Origin: Thermothelomyces thermophilus ATCC 42464
Taxonomy: Eukaryota > Ascomycota > Sordariomycetes > Sordariales > Chaetomiaceae
Direction: 5' to 3'
DNA: 64,000 nucleotides
Assembly: GCF_000226095.1 (NCBI RefSeq)
Contig: NC_016477.1
Coordinates: forward strand, 3,968,001-4,032,000
This document shows positions 44,885 through 57,300 of the stretch, in pieces. The position numbers were made by a program, and so were the translations under genes. How positions within the stretch are numbered: position 1 is the stretch's first letter; each line of letters starts with the position of its first letter. The notes below the pieces were generated by a model. That model worked only from the letters and a program-made list of their open reading frames with translations, was not told the DNA's origin and did not search any database.

Positions 44885-47800
44885 GGCAGTTCAAGTTCTT
44901 AACTAGTTCCTATAAGTTGTCTTCTAGTCCAAAATTAAGCTATTTGACTAGGTACTATAGTTCCCCGTTAATAATATATAAATCCAGAATTTCTTCGATG
45001 TCCTATTCTTCTTCTTCGTCTTCTGCTTCGATATACGTGGTAACCTTCGCGTTTTTTGGTACTGGTTCGAGGAGTGAAATATAAAAAATATCTATCTGTA
45101 GTCGTATAGATGATAGTAACGATAGTCGGTAGTTAGATGTCGAAATTCGTTCTTTGATAATAAAGGGTCTGACCTTCTTAAAGTCTAGCTTCGTGCTTAG
45201 TCGTTTGGTTCGTAAGTTCCGTGCGATTAGGTAGACTTTGTCTCCCCTCTCTAGGTAAGGTCCCTTGAGCCTGTATTTGTTATAGTAATTCTTTATTCTG
45301 GTTTTGATAAACTCGAGTTCTTTTTTGAGCTTTTCATATAATGCGTACATTTGTTCTACTTTAACTGCTGCTCTCGGCACTATGACCTCTAGTCCTTGCC
45401 TAAGGTCTGCTTTATATCTATAGTTTGCAAAGAACGGTGTGACTTTGGTCGTTTCCGTTAGTGTCGTATTGTAAGCGAGTTATGCTGTTGGCAATAGCAT
45501 GACCTAGTCGTCTTACTAGTAGTTGACGTAAGAACGGAGGTACTGCTTAATAACTTGGTTTAATTGCTCTGTTTATCTGTTAGTCTGTAGGTAATATGCT
45601 ATTAACAGCTTACTATTAATGCCTAATCGTCGTATTAACGCTTACTAGAACTTCGATGCGAACTTGGTGTCTCTATTAGTGATCTATTCTTGCGGCCAAG
45701 CATGCACTAATGTAACTTGCCAATAGATCACGTCTGCCAGCTATTTAGCTATCTATGACTCCTTGTAGGGAAAGAAGTATACCTATTTAGTTAAGCGATC
45801 TACTATAGTAAGAATACTATTATAGATTACTCCTATAGCTATGTCCTTAGATTCTAGTAGCTTTGTAATGAAGTCTATCGTGACTAAGCTCTATAGTTTG
45901 TCAGCTGTTAGTAGTAGCTAAAGTAGCCTATATGGCTTATATCGTGCCGTTTTGCTTCGATTGCAAATGTCGTAGTTCTATATAACTTCCTTAACCTGTG
46001 CCGTTAACTATAGAAAGTCGTAATGTTTCTTGACTTATACGATAGTCTTCGTAACTCCTTTGTATCCTCCGAGTTTCGACTCGTAGAGTTCTCGAATCAT
46101 CTGCAGCTATTGATCCTGGTCGTAGATATATGCTTTGCCTCGGTACCAAAGTTTCCCATCTCTTTCTTCTACTCCGTTAGGTACTACTAGTCTAGGTGCT
46201 GCCTAATACTATGCCTCGTTAATCCTTTCCTCTCGAAAGATTATATAGCATTCGAGGAACGAGTTAAGTAGATTGTCTTCTATAGGTGTCTACATTTCGT
46301 GATGTAGCATTCCGTCTGTTCGTTCTTTGAATAATGGTGGTGTTATTCCCGTTCGTCCTTTTGTATGATCCGTTCGTCGGCTTAAGATGTCTGCTCGTAC
46401 GTTCTCTTTGCCCTTCTTATAGTGGATCTCAAAGTTAAATTCTATAAGGAATTCTACCTATTGTATTTGTTGTCTGTTAAGCTCCTTTATAAAGTATCGC
46501 AAATTCTTATGATCTGTATACACTTGTACCGGTTTAATTGTACTACTAAGGTATAGTTACTATTCCTTAAAAGCTTTAATAATTATAAGTAGTTCCTTGT
46601 CATAGATCGGATAATTAAGACGTAGTCTATTGAGCTTCTTTGAAAAGAAGGCTATAGGATATAGCTTTCCTTATCTGTCTCGTTGTCCTAATTGTCCTCC
46701 GATAGCGTAGTCTAAAGCGTCCGTTTCCACCTTAAATGGCTTCTTAGGGTCTGGTAGTACTAGTACTAGATCCTTAGTAATGGCGTTACAGATCTATATA
46801 AATGCTTGCTCGTATCGCTCTTCCTATTGGAATTCGGCGTTCTTTTTGGTGAGTTCGTATAAAGGTCGTACGATCGCTCTAAAGTTCCTAATAAACATTT
46901 GGTAGAAGTTTATAAATCTGATGAAGCTTTGTACTTCTGTGACTAATGTTGGTTATAGCTAATTCTTAATGGCTTTAACCTTTGAAGGTTCTATCCGAAT
47001 TTGTCCTAAGGATATTTTATATCCTAGAAATACCATTTTCCTAACGTGAAATTCGCTCTTTTCCTTGTTAACTAATAGCTTGTACGCGTATAGCGTGTCT
47101 AGTACTGCTTTCACGTGCTTCCGGTGTTTATCTATTGTCTTAGAGAAGATAAGTATATTATCGAGATAATATACTATAAATTTGTCGAGAAAGGGTCAGA
47201 TAGCTTAATTAATTAGGGCTTAGAACGTTGCTGGCGCGTTTGTAAGTCTGAATGGCATGACAAGGTACTTATAGTGGCTATAGGGTATCCTAAAGGCCGT
47301 TTTCCACTCGTTGCCTTCTTTGATCTATATATAGTTATAGGCCGATAGCAAGTCAAGACGTGTAAAATATTAGGCTCCTGCTAACTGATCTTAGAGCCAT
47401 AAGATTAGCAGTAACAGGTATCGATTTTTTATAGTCTGTTCGTTAAGTTGCCGATAGTCGACATATAACCGTAGCTTTCCGTCTTTCTTAGGCATAAATA
47501 GGACTAAGTAGCCTGCTAGCGATGTCGACAGGCAGATATATCCTCTTCGAAGGTTCTCATCTAAATATCGCTTAAGTTCTTTGTTCTATATCTGGCTCGT
47601 GTAGTAAATCTTAAAGAACTTTAGTTATATTCTTTCCTTAAGCTTGATCTCGTGATCCTATAGGCCGTGTTCTGGTAATCCTTCTAGATATTTCGGTTTG
47701 AATGCTAGGTGTCCTTCGTATTCCTTCGGTACTTCCCTAGTCTTGTCTTGTCTCTTGGTTTTCTAATAGTATACGAACTTGGTTCCGTCTATAGCGATGC

Positions 47801-48563
47801 TAGCGATTTCTCCTATCTTAACCTACTACTCTAATTATAGTACTCTGCATTCGTTAACGGAGAGAATAGCTATCGGCGATTTAGCTCGTTCCTCCTATCG
47901 CGATATCGATGTCGTTGTGCTACCTCTTCTAGAGTCTGTAGTGGTCTGCCTGCCACTGTCTGTCCCTTGCGGTAGATCCGTAGGATATGCCTTTCTTTAA
48001 GCATCGTCTACTTATAATCCTTGCGTACTCCCTATCTTATTAGTTAAATATGACTCTGTTTAGGATCGTAGGTAGCTACCATTCTTCTAGCTAATGTCCG
48101 AGTTATAATCTTTATACTATAGTAACCCTAATATTATATCTTTATCATTGCCTATATTTATAATGCTAAATATAACTACTATAGTCTTCCTTACTATAGT
48201 AATATTAATTAGTTTAGTCTCTCTATATACCTATTACGTCGGAAATGGCCCTTTGACTATGCTATGCTTCCGCTTTATTCTCTAGGGTATCTATAGCTAA
48301 TTTACAAGTGTTAGCGAAATCAGGTTTATCTCTGCTCTACTATCTACTAGTATAAGCATTTCGTGCTGTTTCTACTATGCTATTATCTATAATCGCTTAT
48401 CTTACCGCCGTTGTCCAAAGATTACGGCGACTTCCTATACTTCTGCCAGGAGGTCTCGATATAGTGGTCTCTTGCGCTAGTCCCTCCTATACTACGCTAC
48501 TACTCGCCACTACATGGGCGTTAATAGTTTCTAGGCCCCTCGAAGGGCCTTGACCCGTTTCCC
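44760..48563 (-). pseudogene. pol of element 5 (PR-RT-RH-IN-chromodomain)
   Basis: Starts at an intact slippery heptamer. Protease D-S-R (48336-48344). RT box Y-L-D-N (47157-47168). The integrase C-terminus and the start of the chromodomain are stop-free for 125 codons (45003-45380: KLKKELEFIKTRIKNYYNK, then LRIDIFYISLLEPVPKNAKV-like). Stop TAG 44760-44762. Confidence 0.87.
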
Positions 48564-50743
48564 AGGTTAGTGTTGACCTCTTTAGTTATTTAGCTAATAG
48601 CGGCTTCGTCAATTGTGCTTATTTCCGTGAGCCATTGAGTGCTTGTAGCTTCCTACTATTAGGTCTGTTTTACTTTCTATTATACGTGCTATAGCTTCAT
48701 CTGAAGCTCCCGAATTCGTAATTTCTTTTCGTCTGCGTGATAGAGGCAATCGTTACTCTAGTACGAGTCCTATATATCTTGTCCCGTTCTGTAGTGCCTA
48801 GGCCAGGCTCGTTTTGGAACTATTATAATGCTTTCTAGATCGCGGGCTTCGATCTCCTAGAGCAATTCGGCCGCTCTGTTTCCTATATCGTAGACCTATT
48901 CTACAGGGCGTAAGCTTCCGTCCTCATTTCCTTGTCAGGTCGGCTAGTGATTGTTTTCGAATTTGTCGTAGAAGTGGTATTAGCATTTGTATACTATATA
49001 CTAGAACTAGGGCACTTGTATATATGCCTTATATCAAGGGTATAGTCGCATAGCGTTGCCTAGGAGGTATTAGAATTCTTTCCTGAATCCTTCCCATTAT
49101 ACATAGACTATAGGTACTCTAGTACTAATATAGGAGTATTTCTTCTAGTAACTTTCTTATATACGTTTGTCTTTTCTACGGTTCGCGCGTATAAACTAGT
49201 ATTCCGGGTTCTATACGTCGTTACTAAGTTGCTAGCCATTAAGATACTTAGCATAGCTATCGGGCCTATTATATATCACAGGCTATTCTCCTTTAATAGT
49301 TTCCACAATACATCGGAGTTCCCTTATTTCGTCCCTTATTCTATCGCTCTACTAGGCAAGTTAAATCAAGCGTCCATCCTATTCGCGTAGTTCTATATTA
49401 AGTCAAAAAACTTCATTACGGTACCATTTGATTCGTTCCTAGAGGAATAGAACATTAGGTCCGGGTCTTTCGATTCCTTGGATGTCGGTTGTCTATGATC
49501 TATCCCGCCTCTATATGACCGTGAAACCCCACTGCCTTAAGGCTAGGAGAATCGAAATTGGCGGTATATACTCTCCTGCCGTGTTCTATTCGGCGAGACC
49601 TGTCTCTAGGTCTATAGTGACTAGTTTGGAGTACGGTGCTTGTTCGTCTTTACCGTTGCCGTTGTGTCCGAGACTATCTATATCATTGCCCTTGTCTTTG
49701 TAGCTTGTAGCTGCTACTTTGATAACGTCCTTAGTAGTTTCGTTAATAGCTGTAATTTCCTTCCTAGGGGCTGGTTTCTATTCTTTCTTCGGGCTTTGGT
49801 ATTCTCGCTTATAGTACCCTTTCTTTCTATAGTTATAGTAGGTAATATTAGACTTGTCTTTAGTCGTCTTCTTCTAATCTTACTTCTACACTATATCTAT
49901 ATCTATAGCTCTAGGGTACGTCCTATATAAGGTACTAACATATGCTCGCTTTTTCTTGTCGTTAGCCTTAACCGTAGTTCTGTTTATTTGACCTCGTTTC
50001 TACTACTCTTATATGTAGAGTCGATTATCAATCCTAATAGCCTGTGTAATGTATTCGTCTAGAGTCTTAGGCCGATCGTACTTATATAGCTCGTCCTTAA
50101 CCTTTCCCTTTAAGCCATTATAGAATAATTATATTAATGCCTTATTATTAAGCTAAGACTTGAGTATATCCTATCTAAACTATACGGCGTAGGAGGCTAC
50201 TAACTTGGTCTATTAGAGATTGGCAAGTCTTTCTTACGTATAAATCTTCTCGTCTTTGTCGCTAAAAACTTTCTAAAGCTCTTCTTCGAAATAGTTATAA
50301 GATCGGAAGACTACCTATATAAACGTGTCTTGGTCGTCTTCGTCTTCCTTAGTAAGATAGTCATTCTATATAGGCTTAAACTATCTAAGTACCTTGCCTT
50401 CTAGTCTCGTAGCTATATAGAGGACTTTGGCTTTATTGTCTAGAAACTAGTCATCATTAAGCTAGAAGTAGGATCAGAGGTTTATTAAGAATCCTACGAG
50501 ATCCTCCTTAGTTCCTCTATATTTGCTAGATAGTTTAATCTTGATATACTTTGCTTTAGCGCCCTCGAGTGCCTCGATTTTAGCATAGGCCTTATTAACT
50601 AACTTCTACAAGTACTTTTCGCGGTTCTCGAGTTCCTTAATTCGAGCTTAAGTAGCCTTGTCTCTCTAGTCTAACTCCTAGATCCACTGCTAGAGTTAAC
50701 TAAGCTAAGTAAGCAGCTATTCGGCTGTGACGTTGGTAGCTAT
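48521..50743 (-). pseudogene. gag of element 5
   Basis: Start ATA (ATG in the family) at 50741-50743. Knuckle at 49799-49840: Cys positions are Tyr and the His codon is TAC, so all four ligands are lost. Stop TAA 48521-48523. Otherwise collinear with element 2 over 2,223 nt. Confidence 0.82.
48533..48563 (-). promoter_or_regulatory. Intact -1 frameshift signal of element 5
   Basis: On the minus strand GGGAAAC (48557-48563) is followed by a 6-nt spacer and an AGGCCC-TTCGAG-GGGCCT stem-loop. The heptamer sits in the gag frame as G GGA AAC (gag offset 2180). Pol is in the -1 frame downstream. Confidence 0.8.
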
Positions 50744-50809
50744 GTCGATATCGAGGTTAAAGTCACCTCCGTTCTGAACCATGATAGAACAAAGGGAGTA
50801 GTAATAACG

Positions 50810-51231
50810 TATAACGAACCTAACTTAGACTTCTTCTAAAAGGGTCTAGACAGAGGTAGATTAAGCGTAATAAGTAGGCAGGTCGTCTAAGGGATTCGGT
50901 GAAGCCAAAGGGTTTATAACAATACTAGAGTTGTTTAGTAATTAGCAATGCTTAGTATAAGTACTGTGATTGTGATTGTTACCACTAGTGAACTCCCAGA
51001 GTCTACTATAATGAGTGACTATTTATATATATATATACTCCTAGGATCACTAGTAGTCGTGGTGATTATTTATACTGGCTTACCTAGCTTATATCGTGAG
51101 CTAGTGATCCTCTGTTAGGATCATTTCTTGCTAAGCGTGATCCCGTCCTGATTGGTCTATCATTCCTTTGGCTTGATTGGCCCGTTTGTGCCAGTGGCTC
51201 AGGCGGCATCTGCATGTATATTTCCGTGACA
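50810..51231 (-). repeat. Element 5 5' LTR and primer site
   Basis: 422 bp. The primer site lies two bases inside (plus AGTAGTAATAA, about 50797-50807) and pairs with the LTR segment TTGTTACCACT-type sequence near 50978 with one RIP difference and one G-U pair. Confidence 0.9.
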
Positions 51232-51236
51232 CTAGG

Positions 51237-51330
51237 ACTATACGTCATTGACAACGCGTGCCTTGGAATCCTATATCCTCTGTTCTTCTGCCTCTATTTC
51301 TTCTATAGACTATATACCTCGACGAAATAG
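51237..51330 (-). pseudogene. Antisense Zn2Cys6-like gene of element 3, coiled-coil fragment
   Basis: 94 bp matching the coiled-coil part of the gene in elements 1 and 5 (plus-strand AGGCGGAAGAACGG-type sequence, read in reverse), lying between element 5 and element 6. The zinc-cluster exon lies outside the window. Confidence 0.55.
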
Positions 51331-51470
51331 TGTCACGAGCCAACTATATACCGCGACCCGGCAGGGCACAGGAGGCTGAATGAGCCACCAATCAAGAAGG
51401 TGTTACGAGCTAACTATATACCGCGACCTGGCAGGGCACAGGAGGCTAAATAAGCCACCAATCAAGAAGG
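51331..51470 (+). repeat. Tandem 70-bp repeat at the LTR terminus
   Basis: Copies 51331-51400 and 51401-51470 differ at a handful of sites, all C/T or G/A (TGTCACGAGCCAAC against TGTTACGAGCTAAC; GACCCGG against GACCTGG; GGCTGAATGAGCC against GGCTAAATAAGCC). The unit starts exactly at the LTR TG terminus. Confidence 0.9.
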
Positions 51471-51859
51471 GCACGAAGCAAGGCTGACACAGGATCACTA
51501 GGGAGCGTAGGCTACCACAGGCGAATAATTACCAAAAGGGAAAGATAGCAGAGGATAGCTAGCTACCAAAGGCGATCTAAGGATAGGATAGAAGGGGACT
51601 ATAAGCGATCGGTAGAAGTATATATATATATAAATAGCTACTTATTATAGTAGACTCTAGGAGTTCACTAGTGATAGTAACTATAACCTATAATTACAAG
51701 TACTTATACTAAGTATTACTAACCATTGTAAGAGATAACTCTAGTATTATTATAAACCCTTTAGCTTTACCGAATCCCTTAGATAACTTATACGTTTGTC
51801 CTGCTTAATTTACCTTCGTCTAAACCCTTTTAGAAGAAGTCTAAGCTAGGTTTGTTATA
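51331..51859 (+). repeat. Element 6 5' LTR with 70-bp tandem duplication
   Basis: 529 bp, of which 51331-51400 and 51401-51470 are two adjacent copies of the LTR start. Without the extra copy the LTR would be 459 bp. It ends TTTGTTATA (RIP of CGTCACA). AGTGATAGTAA is at 51670-51680. Confidence 0.85.
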
Positions 51860-51861
51860 TA

Positions 51862-51872
51862 TTGCTATTACT
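51862..51872 (+). promoter_or_regulatory. Self-priming primer-binding site of element 6
   Basis: TTGCTATTACT pairs with the LTR segment AGTGATAGTAA (51670-51680) through 11 pairs including two G-U. It differs from the element 1/2/4/5/7 site at positions matched by changes in the LTR partner. Confidence 0.72.
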
Positions 51873-51925
51873 CCCTTTATTCTATTATGGTTTAGGATGA
51901 AGGTAATTTCGATCTTAATATTAAT

Positions 51926-53170
51926 ATAGCTACTAATGTTACAGCCGAATAGCTACTTACCTAGCTTGGTTAACTCTAGCAGCAGATCTAGGAGTTAGAC
52001 TAGAGAGATAAGGTTACTTAAGCTCGGATTAAGGAACTCGAGAATGGCGAAAAGCACTCGTAGAAGCTAGTTTACAAGACCTACACCAAAATCAAGGCAC
52101 TCGAAGGCGCCAAAGCGAGCTACATCAAGATCGAACTACCTAGCAAATACAGAGGAACCAAGGAGGATCTCGTAGGATTCCTAACAAACCTCCGATCCTA
52201 CTTCTAGCTTAATGACGATAAGTTTCTAGACGACAAAGCCAAAGTCCTCTATATAGCTACAAGACTAGAGGGCAAGGCACTTAGATGGTTCGAGCCTATA
52301 TAGAACGACTATCTCACTAAGGAAGACAAAGACGACCAAGACGCGTTTATATAAGCAGTCTTTCGATCTTATAACCGTTTTGAAGAAGAGCTTTAGAAGG
52401 TTTTTAGTGATAAAGATAAGAAGATTCATATGTAAGAAAGACTTGCTAGTCTTCGACAGACTAAGTTAGTAGCCTCCTACACTATATAGTTTAAATAGGA
52501 TATACTTAAGTCTTAGCTTAACAATAAGGCATTAATGTAACTATTTTATAATAGCTTAAAGGAAAAGGTTAAAGATAAGCTATATAAGTACAACCAGCCT
52601 AAGACCTTAGATAAATATATTGTATAGGCTATTAGAATCGATGATCGACTCTATACGCGAGAGTAGTAGAAACAAGGTCGAATAAATAGAACTATAGTCA
52701 AGGCTAATGATAAGAAAAAATAAGCATATGTTAGCACTTTATATAGGATATATCCTAAAGCTATAGATATAGACATAGCATAGAAGCAAGACCGAAAAAA
52801 GACGACTAAAGACAAGTCTAATATTACCTACTATAACTACAGAAAGAAAGGGCATTATAAGCAAGAATGTCGAAGCCCGAAGAAAGACTAGAAACTAGTC
52901 CCTAGAAAGGAAATTATGGCTATTAACGAAAATACTAAGGATGCTATCGAAGTAGCGGCTACAAGCTACAAAGATAGGGACAGTAATATAGATAATCTTA
53001 GATATGATGGCGATGGTAAAGACAAACAAGCACTATACTCCGAACTAGTCATAGTAGACCTAGAGATAGGTCTTGCTAAATGGGACACGGCAGGAAAGTA
53101 TATACTACCAATTTCAATTCTCCTAGCCCTAAGGTAGTAGGGTTTTATAGTTATATAGAGGAAGGATAGA
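51926..53170 (+). pseudogene. gag of element 6, 5' part
   Basis: Start ATA (ATG in family). Coiled-coil N-terminus, capsid, and knuckle at 52829-52870. The first two Cys are Tyr, while His and the last Cys (TGT, 52868-52870) are kept. Interrupted at ATAGA by element 7. Confidence 0.8.
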
Positions 53171-53617
53171 TGTGACGAACCTAACTCAGACTTCTTCTAA
53201 AAGGGTCCAGACAGAGGTAGATTAAGCATAATAAGCAGGCAGGTCGTCTAAGGGATTCGGTGAAGCCAAAGGGTTTACAACAACACTAGAGTTGTCTCTT
53301 ACAGTAATTAGCAATGCTCGGTATAAGTACTGTGATTGTAATTATTACTACTAGTAAACTCCCAGAGTCTACTATAACGAGTAACTAGCTAGCTATATAT
53401 ATACAATTGTCTATCCTTCTTCAATAGTTATCACTAGTACCACTTCTCCTTTCACTTCGTGATTCTACGTTATCGATAGTAATATGTTATTATCACTAGT
53501 GAAGACCTTAGTCTTGGCGGTAATAATCTTCTAATTAGTCCGTCGAGTAATTGGCTGTCGGAATGTTCCGTGTCCTAGCTACAGCCTGCCAGGCCGCCTA
53601 TATGCTTATCTGTGATA
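53171..53617 (-). repeat. Element 7 3' LTR
   Basis: 447 bp from TGTGACGAACC to CTGTGATA (RIP of CTGTGACA) on the plus strand. Carries the nested inverted repeat of this LTR type near 53500. Confidence 0.93.
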
Positions 53618-53634
53618 CGATGCCCCTCCTTTAC

Positions 53635-53653
53635 GGCTTTCGACCCGAAAGCC
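53635..53653. promoter_or_regulatory. Conserved palindrome beside the polypurine tract
   Basis: GGCTTTCG-ACC-CGAAAGCC, an 8-bp stem with a 3-nt loop, about 18 bp from the LTR. The same palindrome, with RIP changes, is at the same place in elements 1, 2, 4 and 5. It lies upstream of the opposite-strand gene and at the end of the sense transcript, so it may serve either. Confidence 0.6.
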
Positions 53654-53744
53654 CTCTTAGGCCGTTTCAAATAGCGCTAATAACCCTTCGCTTGTGAGTA
53701 CTGCATTCTCCCTATTTCTACGTCGTAGTCGCCATGCTGACAAA

Positions 53745-54374
53745 ATGCCGATAGAGAAACGGAAGTCGCATTCTGCACGTTACCGTGCTTCCCTTGCTTA
53801 GAATATTGCTAAGAATGGTTTTGTTGTTATACCTTGCTCTTGGTACGCGTCACAAGGCCTCGTTTGCAAAATGATCACGCGTATAAAGCGTTACAAGGCC
53901 TATATTTGTCAAGGTCGTTCTTACGATGGCTCTGGCATCCTACTTTCTTCCTATAAGCTTGTCTCCCCTTTTTTTTTTTTTTTACTATAATTTCTAATGT
54001 TTGTTCTAATAGATCGTATTCTTTAGGAGTAGCGTCGTATCAAGGATGCTAAACGTTATGCCGAACTTGAGCTAGATAAATCCTAACGCCATCTAGAAGA
54101 AGCCTAGCGCGAGTTGTCTGAAAAGCTTATACGGCTCTGGCGTCTTTGTTAGCAGAAGGAGTTTTTGGTAGAGAAAGGTGCCGATATGATAGCGCGTGGT
54201 CTGTCAACCTTAGACGAGTTGGAGGAGGTTAAGCGGCAAGAGACGCCTGCTATGCCCTTATTATAGATTAATGATGCCGTCGATGCTGTCGACTAGGGCG
54301 CCGTCTTTAGTTCTGTCCCGGGTTTTCCTTTGGTCGATCTAGGTTTTGCCGGTAGAACTGTTCTAGTTTCTTAG
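53745..54374 (+). pseudogene. Antisense Zn2Cys6-like/coiled-coil gene of element 7
   Basis: ATG at 53745. Residues 31 to 60 (53835-53924) hold the zinc-cluster spacing: Cys at 31 and 41, Tyr at 34, 50, 53 and 60. One stop (TAG, codon 19) interrupts exon 1. The presumed intron contains a long T-run (about 53968-53984), a CTAAT-like branch site and TAATAG before about 54012. Exon 2 (AKRYAELELDKS, LIRLWRL, KEFLVEKGADMIARGLSTL, then DELEEVKRQE) is strongly coiled-coil-like. Stop TAG 54372-54374, overlapping the pol tail by roughly 100 bp. Sequence identity to the gene in elements 1 and 5 is low; spacing and layout are the same. Confidence 0.67.
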
Positions 54375-57300
54375 GGCAGTTTAAATTCTTGATTAGTTCC
54401 TATAAGTTGTCCTCTAGTCTAAAATCAAGCTATTTAACTAGATACTATAGTTCTCTATTGATAATACGTAAATCTAGAATTTCTTTGATATCCTATTCTT
54501 CTTCCTTGTCTTCTGCTTCGATGTATATAACAACCTTGGCGTTTTTCGGTGCTGGTTTAAGAAGTAAAATATGAAAAACATCTATCTATAGTTATATAGA
54601 TGACGGTAACGATAGTCGGTAGTTAGATGTCGAAATTCGTTCTTTGATAACGAAGGGTCCGACCTTCTTAAAGTCTAGCTTTACGCTTGGTCGTTTGGTT
54701 TGTAAGTTCTGTACGATTAGGTAGACTTTATCTCCCCTCTCTAGGTAAGGTCCCTCGAGCCTATATTTATTATAGTAGTTCTTTATTCTAGTCTTGATAA
54801 ACTCGAGTTCTTTTTTAAGCTTTTTATATAGTATATACATTTGTTCTACTTTGACTGCTGCTCTTGGCACTGTGACCTCTAGTCCTTGCCTAAGGTCTGC
54901 TTTATATCCGTAGTTCGCGAAGAACGGTGTGACTTTAGTCGTTTCTGTTAGTGTCGTGTTGTAGGCAAGTTATACTATTAGCAGTAGTATGACCTAGTCG
55001 TCTTGCTAGTAGTTAATGTAAGAGCGGAGGTACTACTTAATAACTTAGTTTAGTCGTTCCGTTTGTCTGTCGGTCTACGGGTGATATGCTGTTGACAGCT
55101 TGCTGTTGACGCCTAATCGTCGTATTAACGCTTGCCAGAACTTCGATATGAACTTGGTGTCTCTGTCAGTAATCCATTCTTGCGGCCAAGCATGTACTAA
55201 TGTAACTTGTCGATAGATTACGTCTACTAGCTATTTAGCTATCTAGGACTCCTTATAGGGAAAGAAGTATGCCTATTTAGTTAGGCAATCTACTATAGTA
55301 AGAATACTATTATAGGTTACTCCTATGGCTGTGTCCTTAGATTCTAGCAGCTTCGTGATAAAGTCTATCGTGATTAAACTCTATAGTTTGTCAGCTATTA
55401 GTAGTAGCTAAAGTAGCCTATATAGCTTGTGTCGTGCCGTCTTACTTCGATTGCAAATATCGTAGTTCCGTACGACTTCCTTAACTCGTACCGTTAATTA
55501 TAGAAAGTCGTAGTGTTTCTTAACTTGTGTAATAGTCTTCGTGACTCCTTTGTATCCTCTAAGTTTCGACTCGTAGAGTTCTCGAATCATTCGTAGCTAT
55601 TGATCCCCGTTGTAGATATATACTTTGCCTTGGTACTAGAGTTTCCTATCTTTCTCTTCTACTCCGTCAGGTACTACTGGTCTAGGTGCTGCTTGATACT
55701 ATACCTCATTGATCCTTTCCTCTTGAAAGATTACGTAGTATTCTAGGAACGAGTTAAGTAGATCATCTTCTACGGGTGTCTACGTTTCGTGATATAGCGT
55801 TCTGTCTGTTTGTTCCTTAAACAACGGTAGTGTTGTTTCCGTTTGTCCTTTCGTATGATCCGTTCGTCGGCTTAAAATGTCTGCTCGTGCGTTTTCTTTG
55901 CCCTTCTTATAGCAGATCTCGAAGTTAAATTCTACAAGGAATTCTGCCTATCGTATTTGTCGTCTGTTAAATTCCTTTGTTATCGTGAAGTATTGTAGGT
56001 TCTTGTGATCTATATATACTTGTATTGGTTTAATCGTGCCACTAAGGTATGGTCGCCATTCCTTAAAAGCTTCGATAATCGCAAGTAGTTCCTTGTTATA
56101 GATTAGATAATTAAGACATAGTCTATTGAGCTTCTTTTGAAAAGAAGGCTATAGGATGTAGCTTCCCTTGTTCGTCTTATTATCCTAATTATCCTCCGAT
56201 GGCGTAGTCTAAAGCGTCTGTTTCTACCTCAAATAGCTTCTTAGGGTCCGGTAGTACTAGTACTAGATCCTTAGTAATAGTGTTACGGATCTACGTAAAT
56301 GCTTGCTCGTATTACTCTTCCTATTGGAATTTAGTGTTCTTCTTGGTGAGTTTATACAAAGATCATACGATCGCTCTAAAGTTCCTAATGAACATTCGAT
56401 AGAAGTTTATAAATCCGATAAAGCTTTGTACTTCTATGACTGACGTCGGTTGTAGCTAATTCTTAATAGCTTTAACTTTTGAAGGTTCTATCCGAATTTG
56501 TCCTAGGGATATTTTATATCCTAGAAACACCGTTTTCCTAACGTAGAATTCGCTCTTTCCCTTGTTAACTGATAGCTTGTACGTGTATAGCGCGTTTAAT
56601 ACTGCTTTTACGTACTTCTGGTATTTGTCTATTGTCTTAGAGAAGATAAGTATGTCGTCAAGATAATATACCGTAAATTTGTCGAGAAAGGGTCAGATAG
56701 CTTGATTAATCAGGGCTTAGAACGTTGCTAGCGCGTTTGTAAGTCCGAATAGCATAATAAGGTACTTGTAGTGGCCATAGGGTATCCTAAAGGCCGTTTT
56801 CCACTCGTCGCCTTCTTTGATCCGTATATGGTTGTAGGCCGATGGCAAGTCAAGACGTGTAAAATATTGGGCTCCTGTTAACTGATCTCGGAGCCGTGAG
56901 ATTAGCGGTAACGGGTATCGGTTTTTCACGGTCTGTTCGTTAAGTTGCCGATAGTCGACGTATAACCGTAGCTTTCCGTCTTTCTTAGGCATAAATAGGA
57001 TTAGGTAGCCTGCTAGCAATGTCGACGGGCGGATATGTCCTCTTCGAAGGTTCTCCTCTAAATATTGCTTAAGTTCTTCGTTCTATATCTAGCTTATATA
57101 GTAAATCTTAAAGAACTTTAGTTATATTCCTTTCTTAAGCTTGATCTTGTAATCCTATAGGCCGTGTTCTGGTAATCCTTCTAGATGCTTCGGTTCGAAT
57201 GCTAGGTATCCTTTATATTCTTTTGGTACTTCCCTAGTCTTATCTCGTCTCTTGGTTTTCTAATAGTATACGAACTTGGTTCTATCTATAGCGATACTAG

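Larger units (their letters stand above)
43689..51231 (-). mobile_element. Ty3/gypsy chromodomain element 5 (complete, RIP-inactivated)
   Basis: LTRs of 427 and 422 bp, perfect CTAGG target duplication (43684-43688, 51232-51236), inserted into the opposite-strand gene of element 3. Closest in LTR and 3' module to element 1. Gag-pol offsets equal those of elements 2 and 4. Confidence 0.94.
29641..51330 (+). mobile_element. Ty3/gypsy element 3, broken by elements 4, 5 and 6
   Basis: Segments 29641-30988, 38584-43688 and 51237-51330 belong to one plus-strand element. Splicing out element 4 with one ATAGC copy puts the gag knuckle at +903 from the gag start, exactly as in intact copies. Splicing out element 5 with one CTAGG copy restores the opposite-strand gene in the 3' module. 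Its 3' LTR must lie beyond the window, after element 6. Compared with siblings it carries a net +26 nt in the gag extension and a 66-nt in-frame loss in RT. Confidence 0.85.
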
